Part shown: positions 20,837 to 30,965 of the stretch, piece after piece
How the letters are laid out: every line of letters begins with the position of its first letter
Numbering within the stretch: the first letter of the stretch is position 1
From: an uncultured Rhodospirillaceae bacterium
Lineage (GTDB): Bacteria; Pseudomonadota; Alphaproteobacteria; Rhodospirillales; Magnetospirillaceae
Assembly (NCBI GenBank): GCA_903901915.1
Contig: CAIUSV010000022.1
Location: forward strand, 1-36,070
DNA: 36,070 nucleotides
Direction: 5' to 3'
Program-made: the position numbers and the translations under genes
The notes under the pieces: generated by a model
Told to the model about the DNA's origin: nothing
Database searches by the model: none
The model's input: the letters and a program-made list of their open reading frames with translations, nothing else

Positions 20837-21418
20837 ATGCGGATTTCCACCTTCAAAGGCACACCCACGGACGGCGCCACGGCAGCTTTTCGCCATGCCG
20901 CAACCAGCCGGCAACGCCTGACCGGCAGGGAACGTCGTCTCGATCCGGGAACACTGATCGTCTCTAAGACCGACGTGAAAGGCGTCATCACCTACGTCAA
21001 TTCCGCCTTTCTGGAAATCAGTGGCTACGATGAACACGAGGTACTTGGCGCGCCTCATTCAATACTTCGTCATCCCCAGATGCCGAAGTCGGTGTTCAAA
21101 TTGTTGTGGGACACCATCCGCTCTGGCGAGGAAGTCTTTGCCTATGTGAACAACAGGGCACGGAATGGCGACCACTATTGGGTATTCGCCCACGTAACTC
21201 CGACGGTTAACCGGACCGGGGAAATCGTCGGGTTCCATTCCAATCGGAGAGCACCATCACCTTCCGCGATTGAAACCATCATCCCCCTGTATGAATCGAC
21301 CACCAAGGTGGAAATATCCGGAAACCAAAACGACGCGGCCGAGCGTGGGTTGGATTTCATGATATCTCATATATCAAAAACAGGGCTGAGTTATTCAGAG
21401 TTTCTCTTTTCTATATAG
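20837..21418 (+). CDS. Soluble Aer-type PAS protein (split aerotaxis sensor)
   Basis: A 193-residue protein with one PAS domain (about 30-145). It carries the Aer/FAD-type signature: [23 protein letters not shown], the [20 protein letters not shown] segment and [20 protein letters not shown]. In Aer these residues bind FAD and sense the redox state of the respiratory chain. There is no membrane helix and no signalling domain; the C-terminal 50 residues are unassigned. The methyl-accepting protein begins 17 bp downstream, so the two probably form a receptor in trans. ATG 20837 with AGAGGG 10 bases upstream is preferred; ATG 20801 has no ribosome-binding site. Confidence 0.86.
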   Translation: MRISTFKGTPTDGATAAFRHAATSRQRLTGRERRLDPGTLIVSKTDVKGVITYVNSAFLEISGYDEHEVLGAPHSILRHPQMPKSVFKLLWDTIRSGEEVFAYVNNRARNGDHYWVFAHVTPTVNRTGEIVGFHSNRRAPSPSAIETIIPLYESTTKVEISGNQNDAAERGLDFMISHISKTGLSYSEFLFSI

Positions 21419-21435
21419 ATTCGGAGATATGGAAA

Positions 21436-22767
21436 ATGAATGCCATTTCCCGCCATCCACTGTTCACGTCTCCACTCAACATGTTAACATTGTCCATGGG
21501 TATCTGTGCCGTACTCGGCGGAGGGGCGACGATGATTGCCGTAACCTCTCTCCCCCTCTATGGCTTGCTGCTTGCGGCGGGAGGTGTCGGAGCCTTTGCC
21601 TGGAGCCTATATGCGCTGCGGCGAACATATTACACCGTCGAATTGGTCGTTTGCGTTCTCGAAGGGGGAGCCGTCGGCAACCTGGAGCAAAGGCTGGTGG
21701 ATATCGGGCGGGGACGCGATACGCTCAGTCGCCTCTGCCGGGCGACCAACAATGTGCTCGACGCCGCCGATTCGTTCGCCCGTGAAAGCAACGCCTCCCT
21801 GAAGGAGGTCACGGCAGGCCGGTTTCATCGCCGCATCCTCATCGCGGGCATGCATCGCGCCTATAAACATTCCGCCACGACGATCAACCGCATGACGGAA
21901 AACCTTGGAATCCGCATTCGAGAAAACAGTTCTCTTGCCGATAAATTCCGCGATGCCGTCAATACGCGGGTTGATGAGGGAGTAAGCATCAGTCACGGCA
22001 CATGGAGTGAAGCGGATGCCATGAAGAAGGAGGTGCACAAAGCCTCCGCCCTATCCGCCGAGGTCTGTGACATAGCCCAAGCGACGTTGCGGGAAGCCGA
22101 GTCCGTGGCGCGGTCGACCGAGGATCTCAACGCCGCTCTGATCGATGTCCGTGGCCAAGTTTCCAAGGCTTCAAAAATCGCCCACGACGCCGACCAAGAT
22201 GTCGATACCGCAAATGTGGCTTTCACCAATTTGGTGGAGACGGCTCGGCACATCGAAAAAGTGGTCGATATCATCAGCGAGATTTCGGCACAAACCAATC
22301 TGCTCGCTCTCAACGCCACCATCGAAGCCGCCCGGGCCGGGGAGGCCGGCAAGGGCTTCACCGTAGTGGCGCATGAGGTGAAGTCTCTTGCCATCCAGGC
22401 GGTCAAGGCGACCGATGACATCCGCACGCAGATCGCATCGATGCAGACGTCCGTTTCCAGCGCAGTCGATGTCATGGAGACAATCGGGCGGACAGTCCGA
22501 CAAATCAGCCAGATTACCCTTCAGGTTGACGACACCATAGATCAACAGACATCGGCGACTGACTTAATCGCAAAAGCCACGGCCCAAGTACGTCAAAGTG
22601 TCGAACGGTCGGCGTCATCCATTGAATTGGTATCTGCGTCGTCAAAGCACGCCGCCTCCGTCGCCGAGCGTCTCTTTTCGAGAGCCGCCGCCGGAGCAGA
22701 TAATGCCGGGAAGCTGACCGAAGAAATTCATGACTTCATGTCACGGGTCAATCTAGTTGGAACATAA
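21436..22767 (+). CDS. Membrane methyl-accepting chemotaxis protein without periplasmic sensor
   Basis: A 443-residue chemoreceptor. Two N-terminal membrane helices (about 15-36 and 41-62) are joined by a very short loop, so nothing is exposed outside. A HAMP-like region follows (about 70-165, [20 protein letters not shown] and [10 protein letters not shown]-like [10 protein letters not shown]). The signalling helices then carry the conserved tip [21 protein letters not shown] and [15 protein letters not shown], which contacts CheA and CheW. With the PAS protein encoded just upstream it rebuilds the PAS-HAMP-signalling arrangement of Aer from two chains. GGAG lies 9 bases before the ATG. No terminal CheR-tethering pentapeptide is seen. 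Confidence 0.93.
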   Translation: MNAISRHPLFTSPLNMLTLSMGICAVLGGGATMIAVTSLPLYGLLLAAGGVGAFAWSLYALRRTYYTVELVVCVLEGGAVGNLEQRLVDIGRGRDTLSRLCRATNNVLDAADSFARESNASLKEVTAGRFHRRILIAGMHRAYKHSATTINRMTENLGIRIRENSSLADKFRDAVNTRVDEGVSISHGTWSEADAMKKEVHKASALSAEVCDIAQATLREAESVARSTEDLNAALIDVRGQVSKASKIAHDADQDVDTANVAFTNLVETARHIEKVVDIISEISAQTNLLALNATIEAARAGEAGKGFTVVAHEVKSLAIQAVKATDDIRTQIASMQTSVSSAVDVMETIGRTVRQISQITLQVDDTIDQQTSATDLIAKATAQVRQSVERSASSIELVSASSKHAASVAERLFSRAAAGADNAGKLTEEIHDFMSRVNLVGT

Positions 22768-22856
22768 ACTTTAATTCAGCGAATAAAACATGTCGCACAT
22801 TGCCATTTTTGTCATATGGACACCCCATCGCGGGCCGCTCCCTGGACCATGGCCGA

Positions 22857-23645
22857 CTATCTCGTGTGGGCGGAGATGAACGAATCGATCGCCTTCGCGG
22901 CGTCCAATTCCGCGCCGAAGTACATATGAAAACCGGACGCGCACGGATTTCCGGGTTCGGGTCGGCCGCCCTCGATCCAGTTGAAGGACGCCGCCGAGCG
23001 GCTGGCCGAGCGAAGGTCGTCAAAGGCCGCCGACGCCCGTTGCGGCGCCGACTTGGAACAGGCGTCGTTGCGATGGTGGAGAAAGAGCACGGGTAGCGCC
23101 GTGTCATCGGGCACCTTGATCCCGTTGCGCGACGAACTGACGATGACCCCGTCCACGATGTCGCCCTTTTCCCTCAGGAACTCCGCCACACTGATTGCGC
23201 CGTTGCTGTGGCCCATCAGCCAGACCGGCTTCCCGAGCTTATCGCGCCAGTAGCGGACAACGCTTTCAATCCGATCCAAGTGATCGGAACTACCCCTGGA
23301 TGTCGGATAGACGTCGCCGGCGGGCAGGGGATAGGGACTGTCGAACACCACGACATCGAGGGTTCCCGACGTCTCGGACGCATCGCTGAGCGGCTTCAGG
23401 GCCCGGCGGTAGAAACCGCCAAGATCCTGCCTTTCCCGTGTAAGGCCGATGTGTCCCTCGCCGCCGGGGATCATGATGAGCACCGCCCTGGGATCGCTCG
23501 CGCCCCAATGGAATGTCAGCGTCGGCTCGGACGAGCGGAACAAGCCGGTCGCGGTCGGCTCCACCGCGACGACTTCGGCGATGGCGGAATCGATCAGGCA
23601 CACGAAGCAGGACACGACCAGAGTGATGAACCGGATCAACCGCAT
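22857..23645 (-). CDS. Secreted alpha/beta hydrolase
   Basis: A 262-residue protein with a signal peptide (MRLIRFITLVVSCFVCLIDSAIA). The nucleophile elbow is VWLMGHSNGAIS (GHSNG), the acid is probably the Asp in HHRNDAC and the histidine is in CASGFHMYFG near the C-terminus, giving a complete triad. AVLIMIPGGEGHIG is the oxyanion-side strand. The substrate is unknown; the pattern is esterase- or dienelactone-hydrolase-like. The start is unsettled: AGGAGG touches ATG 23645 directly, so TTG 23639 with a 6-base spacing or ATG 23657 are alternatives. It is convergent with the MCP gene (89-bp gap) and divergent from the 84-residue protein. Confidence 0.82.
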   Translation of the reverse strand: MRLIRFITLVVSCFVCLIDSAIAEVVAVEPTATGLFRSSEPTLTFHWGASDPRAVLIMIPGGEGHIGLTRERQDLGGFYRRALKPLSDASETSGTLDVVVFDSPYPLPAGDVYPTSRGSSDHLDRIESVVRYWRDKLGKPVWLMGHSNGAISVAEFLREKGDIVDGVIVSSSRNGIKVPDDTALPVLFLHHRNDACSKSAPQRASAAFDDLRSASRSAASFNWIEGGRPEPGNPCASGFHMYFGAELDAAKAIDSFISAHTR

Positions 23646-23836
23646 CCTCCTTCTCATTCCACATGGCACCGGAAGATTATCATGGTTACCGAAACGGCCG
23701 CCCCCCCGCCGGCTGGAATGGGGCAGGAAAGTCACCCGGGCGCAACCCGGACCTGTCATAGACGCACTCCGGAGACAGCGTCATCGGCGCTACACTGTTT
23801 CACATGTCATGGTCAAGACGATCTCAGGAGGCCGAG

Positions 23837-24091
23837 ATGTTGAGTCTGACGGATTGCATTGCATTCAGTGGGTTATCCTGCGGGCAATTGGACGCCATCG
23901 CGCGCCATGAACACCTGCCTTTGATCATCGCCGCCGAGTGGGCCGAAACCACCCTCGAAAGAGAGGGTGGGTGTCGCGTCGTTGACGGCATCCTATCGGA
24001 GGATTTCCGCTCCGCCAGTGTTCGTCATCCCGAGCGGCGGGCGGTATGCCGCCGGGAGTTGGCCGAGTTCCGGGCCGTCCATGCGTATTGA
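23837..24091 (+). CDS. Small conserved-looking protein, 84 residues, unknown function
   Basis: ATG 23837 is preceded by AGGAGG with ideal spacing. The protein begins MLSLTDCIAFSGLSCGQLDAIARHEHLPLI, a compact helical pattern (DCI.FSGL...L.AIA.HEH.P.I.AAE) that I recall from small uncharacterised alphaproteobacterial proteins. It has Cys7, Cys15, Cys46 and Cys71, an acidic first half and a basic C-terminal half (SVRHPERRAVCRREL). No signal peptide or membrane helix is seen. A 47-residue basic protein follows 27 bp downstream, probably in the same transcript. Confidence 0.72.
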   Translation: MLSLTDCIAFSGLSCGQLDAIARHEHLPLIIAAEWAETTLEREGGCRVVDGILSEDFRSASVRHPERRAVCRRELAEFRAVHAY

Positions 24092-24118
24092 TCGTCTTTC
24101 CCGCACAGGAGAACGAAG

Positions 24119-24262
24119 ATGGCAAAAAGTCAGAAACGTAGCGGCCGCGAGCCGAAAAAACCCAAGGCGGCGGTGAAGAAGGTCGCACCCCCCGCCTCCC
24201 TCTTCAGCGACAGCCGTCAGGCCCCCAAGAAGAAACCGCCGGAGACTGCCCCCGGTTCGTAG
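24119..24262 (+). CDS. Small lysine-rich basic protein, 47 residues
   Basis: ATG 24119 to TAG 24260-24262, with AGGAG 9 bases before the start. The peptide begins MAKSQKRSGREPKKPKAA and is rich in Lys, Pro and Ala, with PKKKPPE near its end. The N-terminal pattern MAK.Q.RS.REPKKPK is shared by small uncharacterised proteobacterial proteins. It is likely unstructured; nucleic-acid binding is possible from charge alone. It lies downstream of the 84-residue gene and ends 16 bp from the stop codon of the convergent hybrid kinase. Confidence 0.75.
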   Translation: MAKSQKRSGREPKKPKAAVKKVAPPASLFSDSRQAPKKKPPETAPGS

Positions 24263-24278
24263 GGGGAAGGTCGCCGGA

Positions 24279-27200
24279 TCAAGAGCCGCCGTCCGTCACG
24301 TGCGGAGCTGCGGCTCTCAGCGCCTGCAATGCCTCGAAAAACGCGAAGTCTTCGATGTATCGGGCTATTGCCGCCGCCTGACTGCCGAGGGCCGCTTGAA
24401 GAATGATGCGGTTATCGCGATAAAGCGCCCCGGCGGCCATGTCATCCGTGGCGAGAAGCCCGTCGAGTCGATCGAGCAATACCCGCGCCCGCTCCCAGTC
24501 GATGGCGTCCGTCGTGGCTTCGACGTCGACTGCGGGAGAGACGGACACCGCGTGACGAAGGACGCCGCATAGGGCATGAAAATCGGCTTCAAGTCGGAGA
24601 GTCCGGCCCATGACGCCGTCGGGTATCCCCCCGGCCGCGCTTTTCAGATCGGATTCGATCTCCGCCGCGACCGTCCGCAATCTTAGGGCGCCAAGGGTCG
24701 CCGTCGTACCTTTCAAGGTATGGGCGATCCGGTGCGCGGTGACGACGTCCCCATCCGCGACCGCCTGTCGTAGCAGTCCGACATCCCGACTATCGATGAA
24801 CCACGCCAGCAGCCGCAGGAAAAGATCCATCCGGCCGTTGGCGGCCTTGAGACCGGCGGCAACGTCAAGGCCGTCGATCGCTTCGAGCCGGGCACGGACA
24901 TCGCCGACGTCGGCGATGTCGGCGAAAGCGGGAATGGAAGCGGGCGTCGGTGCCGCGTGGTGGTCGGATGACGGGCGCAGCCATCGCAGCACCGCCCGGT
25001 AGAGAACCTCGGGGTCGACCGGCTTGGCGACGTGATCGTTCATGCCGGCGGCCAGGCAGGCCTCACGATCGTCGTCGAAGGCATTGGCGGTCATGGCCAG
25101 GATCGGCATCGTCGCGCCGCCGGGAAGCGTCCGGATCAGCCGCGTCGCCGCCAACCCATCCAGCTTTGGCATCTGCATGTCCATCAAGATGATGTCGTAG
25201 GGAGCCAGACGGACCATTTCCACCGCGGCCTCGCCGTCTTCGGCGACGTCGACGTCAAGACCGACCGCACTCAAAAGTTCGACGGCGACCTCCTGATTGA
25301 TCGGGTTATCCTCGGCCAGCAGGACGCGGCCGCCGCCGCGTCGACGGAGACGGTCCTCGGCCTCCCCTGCGTGCAGGCCGGCGACGATGGTGTGACGGCC
25401 CGATAGCGTATCTTGCAGGCCGTCGAACAGCCGTGAAGGCGTCAACGGCTTGTGCAGCAAGGTATGATAGCCGGTTTCGGCCAACGCCTCCGCCGATATG
25501 CCCTCGCCATAGGCGGTGACCAGCACCCGGGCGGGTTGGCGCGCCAAGGGCATCGCCGACAAGCGACGTCCGGTTTCGAGGCCGTCCATCTCCGGCATCT
25601 GCCAGTCGATCAACAAGACGTCGTATGGCGTTCCGGCGGCATCCGCCTCGGCAACCTTGGCCAGGGCGGCCGCACCGTCGGCGACGGCGGTGACATGCAT
25701 CCCCAGCATCTCGAGAATTCCGACATGCGAGTCCCTGGCCTCGGAAAGGTCGTCGACCACCAACGCGTTCAGGCCGCTGGCAACAACCTTCGCGGCTCGC
25801 TTCCCTCCGCCGTCCTGGACCAGGCCAAGCGGGATTTCGATCCAGAAGGTGCTGCCGCGGCCGAACTGGCTCTCGACTCCGATATGCCCTCCCATCATTT
25901 CGGTGAGGCGCCGGGAAATCGCCAGACCAAGGCCGGTTCCGCCGTATTTGCGGGTGGTGGACGTGTCGGCCTGCTCGAACGCCCGGAACAATCGGCCCTG
26001 CTGTTCCGGCGTCAGACCGATACCGCTGTCGACCACCTCGAACCGCGCGACCACCCCGTTCTCGTGACGCGATGCCACCGTACCCCGCAGGGTGACACTG
26101 CCTTTTTCGGTGAACTTTAGCGCGTTGCTGGCGAAGTTGAGCAGGATCTGCCCCAGGCGCAGGCCGTCGCCGTGCAAGGCGGCGGGGAGCGCGTGCATGG
26201 CGACGACCAATTCGATCCCCTTGGCCTCGGCTTTATCGTGGACGAGGGTGCAGACGGTATCGACGACTTGTTCGATCTCGAAATCAACCGGCTCGAGCTG
26301 CAACTTGCCGGCCTCGATCTTCGACAGGTCGAGAATGTCGTTGATGATGTTGAGCAGATGATGGGCGGCGGTGGATATCTTGCCCAGCTGATCGCTCTGA
26401 CGGCGGTCGGTGATGTCGCGCCGCATCAGATGGGTCAGGCCGATGATGGCGTTCATCGGGGTTCGGATTTCGTGGCTCATATTGGCCAGGAAGTCGGATT
26501 TGACCCGGGCGGCCTCCTCGGCCAGCACGCGGGCCTTCCGCATTTCCTGGAAAAGTTCCCGCTCGGCGGTGATGTCGTCGATGACCCAGACCGACCCCTT
26601 GTCGCGATCGTCGAGGTCGATGGCATGGGCGGTCATACGGGCCCAGAACAGGCTGCCATCCTTACGCATCAATTGCTGTTCGCGACGGTGGGTTTCGCCT
26701 CGCCAGATCTGCTCGTAGACCTCGCCGCCGCCGGCCTGCCACGCCGCCTCGTCCGCGTACCAAAGGCGGGTCGGCCGCCCGACCATGGCTCCTTCCGGCC
26801 AGCCGAAGATATCGTGCAATTTTCGATTGCAGCGCTCGAGAACACGGTTCTTGATCAGCACGATACCGGAGGAGGCGGAGTCGAAAATCGCCTGCTGCTC
26901 GGCCGCCGCCAGTCGCAGCGCCTCGGCGATCTCGCGTTCGGCGGTGATGTCTTCGACGATAACGACGATTCCCTTGTCGGGCTCGGCGACATCGAGGATC
27001 CGGACCGAAAGGCGGGCCCAGAAACGGCTGCCGTCCCGGCGAACGAACCGCTGCTCGCGGACATGGGTGTCGCCCTGCCCGATCCGCTCGGAGACCTCGG
27101 TGCTGACGGCGCTCCAGTCGTCGTCGTCGCTGTACCAGATCCGCGTCGATTCGCCCGCCTGCTCTCCGGGCGCATAGCCGAACATCTCGTCCATGCGGCG

Positions 27201-28913
27201 GTTACACCGCATGATCGTCCGGTTCTGGATCAGGACGATTCCGGCGCTGGCGGCGTCGAACAGCGCCTGCTGTTCGCGATTGGCGGTCGAGAGTTCGGCG
27301 GTTCGATCCGCCACCAGTTGTTCCAGATGGTCACGGTGCCGTTCCAGTTCGACGGCCATCCGCTTCTTTTCGGTAATGTCCTCCTTGATGGCGAGGTAAT
27401 GGGTGATCCGGCCGTCGGGTTGGCGCACCGGGGCGAGATTTGCCAACTCGACGTATTCGCTGCCATCCTTGCGCTTGTTGAGCAATTCGCCATGCCACGG
27501 CTCGCCCCGAGACAGGGTATCCCACATGTCCCGGAAAGTCGCCGGCGGGGTCCGGCCCGATTGGAGGACACGCGGATTCTGGTTCAGCGCCTCTTCCCGG
27601 CTGTACCCGGTGTTGCGGACGAAGGCGTCGTTGACGTATTCGATCCGGGCGTCGAGATTGGTGATGACGATGCTTTCGGGGCTTTGCTCCACCGCCAGGA
27701 ACAGCTTGCGCAACTGTTCCTCCTGCCGTCTCTTCTCGGTGATATTCTCCTTGATCGCGACGTAATGACTGATGCTTCCGTTCGCTTGGCGCAGCGGCAG
27801 GATGGTCGCCCACTCCACCTGTTCATGGCCGTCGCGGGTATGGTTGATGAACTCCCCGACCCAGCTTTCCCCCTTGATCAAGGCGTCCCACATGGCTTGA
27901 TAGGTTGATGGCGGCGTCTTTCCCGACTTGAGTAGCCGGGGATTGTGTCCGATCACCTCTTCCCGGCTGTACCCGGTGTTGCGGACAAAGGCGTCGTTGA
28001 CGTATTCGATCGCCCCGGTCAGATCGGTGATGACCACGGGACTGGGGCTTTGCTCGACCACCAGGGACAGTTTGCGGAGCGCGGCCTGCGACGCCTCTCG
28101 CGCCAGAATCGCCTCCCGGAAGGCAAGGATGGCATGGGCCATGTCTCGCAACAGGCTGTGGCGGTTGGCGCTGATCGCCTGCACGGCGGACAGGGAGACC
28201 GGCGTGGCATTGCCTCCGGCCAGGTCCTGGAGCATCGCGGAAAGGCTGCCAAGCCGCCGGGCGATCCAGCGACCGGCGGCGACCCAGAGCAGCAGCAGGG
28301 CCGCGACCAGAAAGCCGCCGATCGCGTTGATCTTCACGGCGTGGCTTTCAAAATTCCTTGACTGGACATCGCCCCGCTTGGCCGCTCCGACCGCCACCGC
28401 CTCGGCGATGGCATGGGTATGCTCGGACAAGGCGACATAGCTGTTGGCGGCCTGATAGGCGTACTGCATCGCGCTCGGAGGATCGATGGCGGCAAGATCG
28501 GTGGCCTGGATGATGAAGTTCCGATAGGCGTCGAAATCGATCCGGGCCTCGCCGACCTGATCACCGGCACCGTCGTCGTCACGCAGACCGGGCAGCAAAC
28601 GCTCCAATGCCGCCAACCGGGCGACCACCGAGCTATGGATCCGGTAAGTGGCCGCCTCGTCCAGCTTGCCGGCGGCGGCATTTTCCAGCGTCGTGGCGAC
28701 GATCCGCTGAATGGCGGCGATTTCCTGGTTGATATGGGTGGCGGCGGCAATGCGCTCGATCTCGCGCGACTGCTGCACACTGACCACCTTGTGGCTTTCC
28801 TGCAGGCTGTAGAACGAGGCGAGATTAAGCCCGCCGGCCAGAAGGATCACCACCGCCACCGGAAGAAGGATGATCACGAGGAAGGGCGAAATCCGGGTGT
28901 GGCGCACCGTCAT
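24279..28913 (-). CDS. Hybrid histidine kinase with four PAS domains, two receivers and HPt
   Basis: A 1544-residue membrane kinase. Helix 1 (about 11-35) and helix 2 (about 197-214) enclose a helical periplasmic sensor of about 160 residues. Four PAS domains follow at about 282-395, 404-517, 546-660 and 672-785; the first and second, and the third and fourth, are obvious tandem duplicates. HisKA has H814 in [13 protein letters not shown], and HATPase has SNALKFT, DSGIGL and [10 protein letters not shown]. Receiver 1 has D1103 in LLIDWQMPEMDG, receiver 2 has D1245 in ILMDMQMPKLDG, and HPt has H1398 in IAHTLKGTT. All phosphorelay residues are present. It begins 15 bp after the histidine-phosphatase gene, with GGAG upstream, and ends an operon headed by an HD-GYP regulator that is a plausible target of its HPt. 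Confidence 0.95.
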   Translation of the reverse strand: MTVRHTRISPFLVIILLPVAVVILLAGGLNLASFYSLQESHKVVSVQQSREIERIAAATHINQEIAAIQRIVATTLENAAAGKLDEAATYRIHSSVVARLAALERLLPGLRDDDGAGDQVGEARIDFDAYRNFIIQATDLAAIDPPSAMQYAYQAANSYVALSEHTHAIAEAVAVGAAKRGDVQSRNFESHAVKINAIGGFLVAALLLLWVAAGRWIARRLGSLSAMLQDLAGGNATPVSLSAVQAISANRHSLLRDMAHAILAFREAILAREASQAALRKLSLVVEQSPSPVVITDLTGAIEYVNDAFVRNTGYSREEVIGHNPRLLKSGKTPPSTYQAMWDALIKGESWVGEFINHTRDGHEQVEWATILPLRQANGSISHYVAIKENITEKRRQEEQLRKLFLAVEQSPESIVITNLDARIEYVNDAFVRNTGYSREEALNQNPRVLQSGRTPPATFRDMWDTLSRGEPWHGELLNKRKDGSEYVELANLAPVRQPDGRITHYLAIKEDITEKKRMAVELERHRDHLEQLVADRTAELSTANREQQALFDAASAGIVLIQNRTIMRCNRRMDEMFGYAPGEQAGESTRIWYSDDDDWSAVSTEVSERIGQGDTHVREQRFVRRDGSRFWARLSVRILDVAEPDKGIVVIVEDITAEREIAEALRLAAAEQQAIFDSASSGIVLIKNRVLERCNRKLHDIFGWPEGAMVGRPTRLWYADEAAWQAGGGEVYEQIWRGETHRREQQLMRKDGSLFWARMTAHAIDLDDRDKGSVWVIDDITAERELFQEMRKARVLAEEAARVKSDFLANMSHEIRTPMNAIIGLTHLMRRDITDRRQSDQLGKISTAAHHLLNIINDILDLSKIEAGKLQLEPVDFEIEQVVDTVCTLVHDKAEAKGIELVVAMHALPAALHGDGLRLGQILLNFASNALKFTEKGSVTLRGTVASRHENGVVARFEVVDSGIGLTPEQQGRLFRAFEQADTSTTRKYGGTGLGLAISRRLTEMMGGHIGVESQFGRGSTFWIEIPLGLVQDGGGKRAAKVVASGLNALVVDDLSEARDSHVGILEMLGMHVTAVADGAAALAKVAEADAAGTPYDVLLIDWQMPEMDGLETGRRLSAMPLARQPARVLVTAYGEGISAEALAETGYHTLLHKPLTPSRLFDGLQDTLSGRHTIVAGLHAGEAEDRLRRRGGGRVLLAEDNPINQEVAVELLSAVGLDVDVAEDGEAAVEMVRLAPYDIILMDMQMPKLDGLAATRLIRTLPGGATMPILAMTANAFDDDREACLAAGMNDHVAKPVDPEVLYRAVLRWLRPSSDHHAAPTPASIPAFADIADVGDVRARLEAIDGLDVAAGLKAANGRMDLFLRLLAWFIDSRDVGLLRQAVADGDVVTAHRIAHTLKGTTATLGALRLRTVAAEIESDLKSAAGGIPDGVMGRTLRLEADFHALCGVLRHAVSVSPAVDVEATTDAIDWERARVLLDRLDGLLATDDMAAGALYRDNRIILQAALGSQAAAIARYIEDFAFFEALQALRAAAPHVTDGGS
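27590..27645. repeat. 56-bp direct repeat inside the hybrid kinase gene, copy 1
   Basis: This stretch is repeated at 27956-28011 with 55 of 56 bases identical. The only difference is a silent TTC/TTT phenylalanine change. It encodes YVNDAFVRNTGYSREE in the second PAS domain. The offset is 366 bp, exactly 122 codons, one PAS repeat unit. Confidence 0.9.
27956..28011. repeat. 56-bp direct repeat inside the hybrid kinase gene, copy 2
   Basis: Partner of 27590-27645, located in the first PAS domain of the same gene. Recombination between the copies would remove or add one PAS domain in frame. Confidence 0.9.
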
Positions 28914-28928
28914 TGCGGCTCCGTGTTC

Positions 28929-29599
28929 CTATGGTTGCAGGCTTGGCCACAGGGTGGGGGGGATGCTGGCGACATAGTCGAAAGCACCGTCGCCCCTGGG
29001 GCGGAACACCACCAGAGTACCCTCTTTGGGGAAATAGCCCATCAGGTCCATCAGATTGGGGGCATGGGCGATCAGCAACCGGTTGCCGCCCAAAGCCACC
29101 GGCGACGACAACTGACGCCTGGTATTGGCGATGATCGGTGCTTTTTCCGCGTCGGTCAGGTTCGCGGTGTACATGAGGTCGTTGTCGATGGTGTAGGCAT
29201 GGTGGGGAAAGGCCGCGGCAACGGTATCGATGACGCGGCACAGCGGGCTTATCCGGATTTCGCCGATGGGAATCCGCGCCTTGCGGATCTCGTCGCCAAC
29301 CCGACCCGCCATCTTGACTCCGTCCTCGTTCAAGGGCCGCTGAGTGGAGCAGTCCTTGAGATCGACGGCGGGATAGCGATCGGGCTTGGTGTTGTCGGTA
29401 CGACCGTGGCGCAAATAGAGGACGAAGCCACCCTTGCGCAGTTGCTCAAGCGTTTCCGCCACGGCGGGAATTTCGGCAAAGTTGGCGGCCTCCGCCGGTG
29501 CCGCGCCGGTGGCGTCGGCAAGGGCGGGGGGCGCCGGCAGGGCGGCAAGAACGGCCAACACCAGCAGCGCACCGGCCGAGGCCGGAGAAAATAAGATGG

Positions 29600-29603
<4 letters not shown>
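28929..29603 (-). CDS. Secreted histidine phosphatase family protein
   Basis: A 224-residue protein with a signal peptide (MTILFSPASAGALLVLAVLAALPAPPALA). The catalytic motif is VLYLRHGRTD (phospho-accepting His in RHG). The second arginine is in ISPLCRVIDTV and the second histidine in LLIAHAPNLMD, so the branch's core residues are present. The family includes phosphomonoesterases and phytase-like enzymes; the substrate is not predictable. Its ATG overlaps the stop of the HD-GYP gene by 4 bp and the hybrid kinase starts 15 bp after its stop. A periplasmic phosphatase in the middle of a two-component operon is unusual. In-frame sequence upstream of 29603 is a shadow of the HD-GYP gene. Confidence 0.87.
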
Positions 29604-30760
<1,157 letters not shown>

Positions 30761-30965
30761 TCACGTATCCTCGTCATTGCCATCCCCATGGCGAGCGATC
30801 GAACCTCCCACTAACGCAATATCCTATTCGTGTTGGCCGCATGGAGAGAAGCGGATTGTGCGGCCATCTCGGCTGGCCACCCGCGATCCCCCCGTTGGGC
30901 ATTTCTCGCCGGGCGGCGACGGTGCTATAAATCGATTGTCCATCCCCCACCGCCCCGCAGGCCCC

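Noticed and set aside
26172-27908. A 578-codon plus-strand open frame opposite the hybrid kinase
   Set aside because: Antisense shadow of the PAS and kinase coding region.
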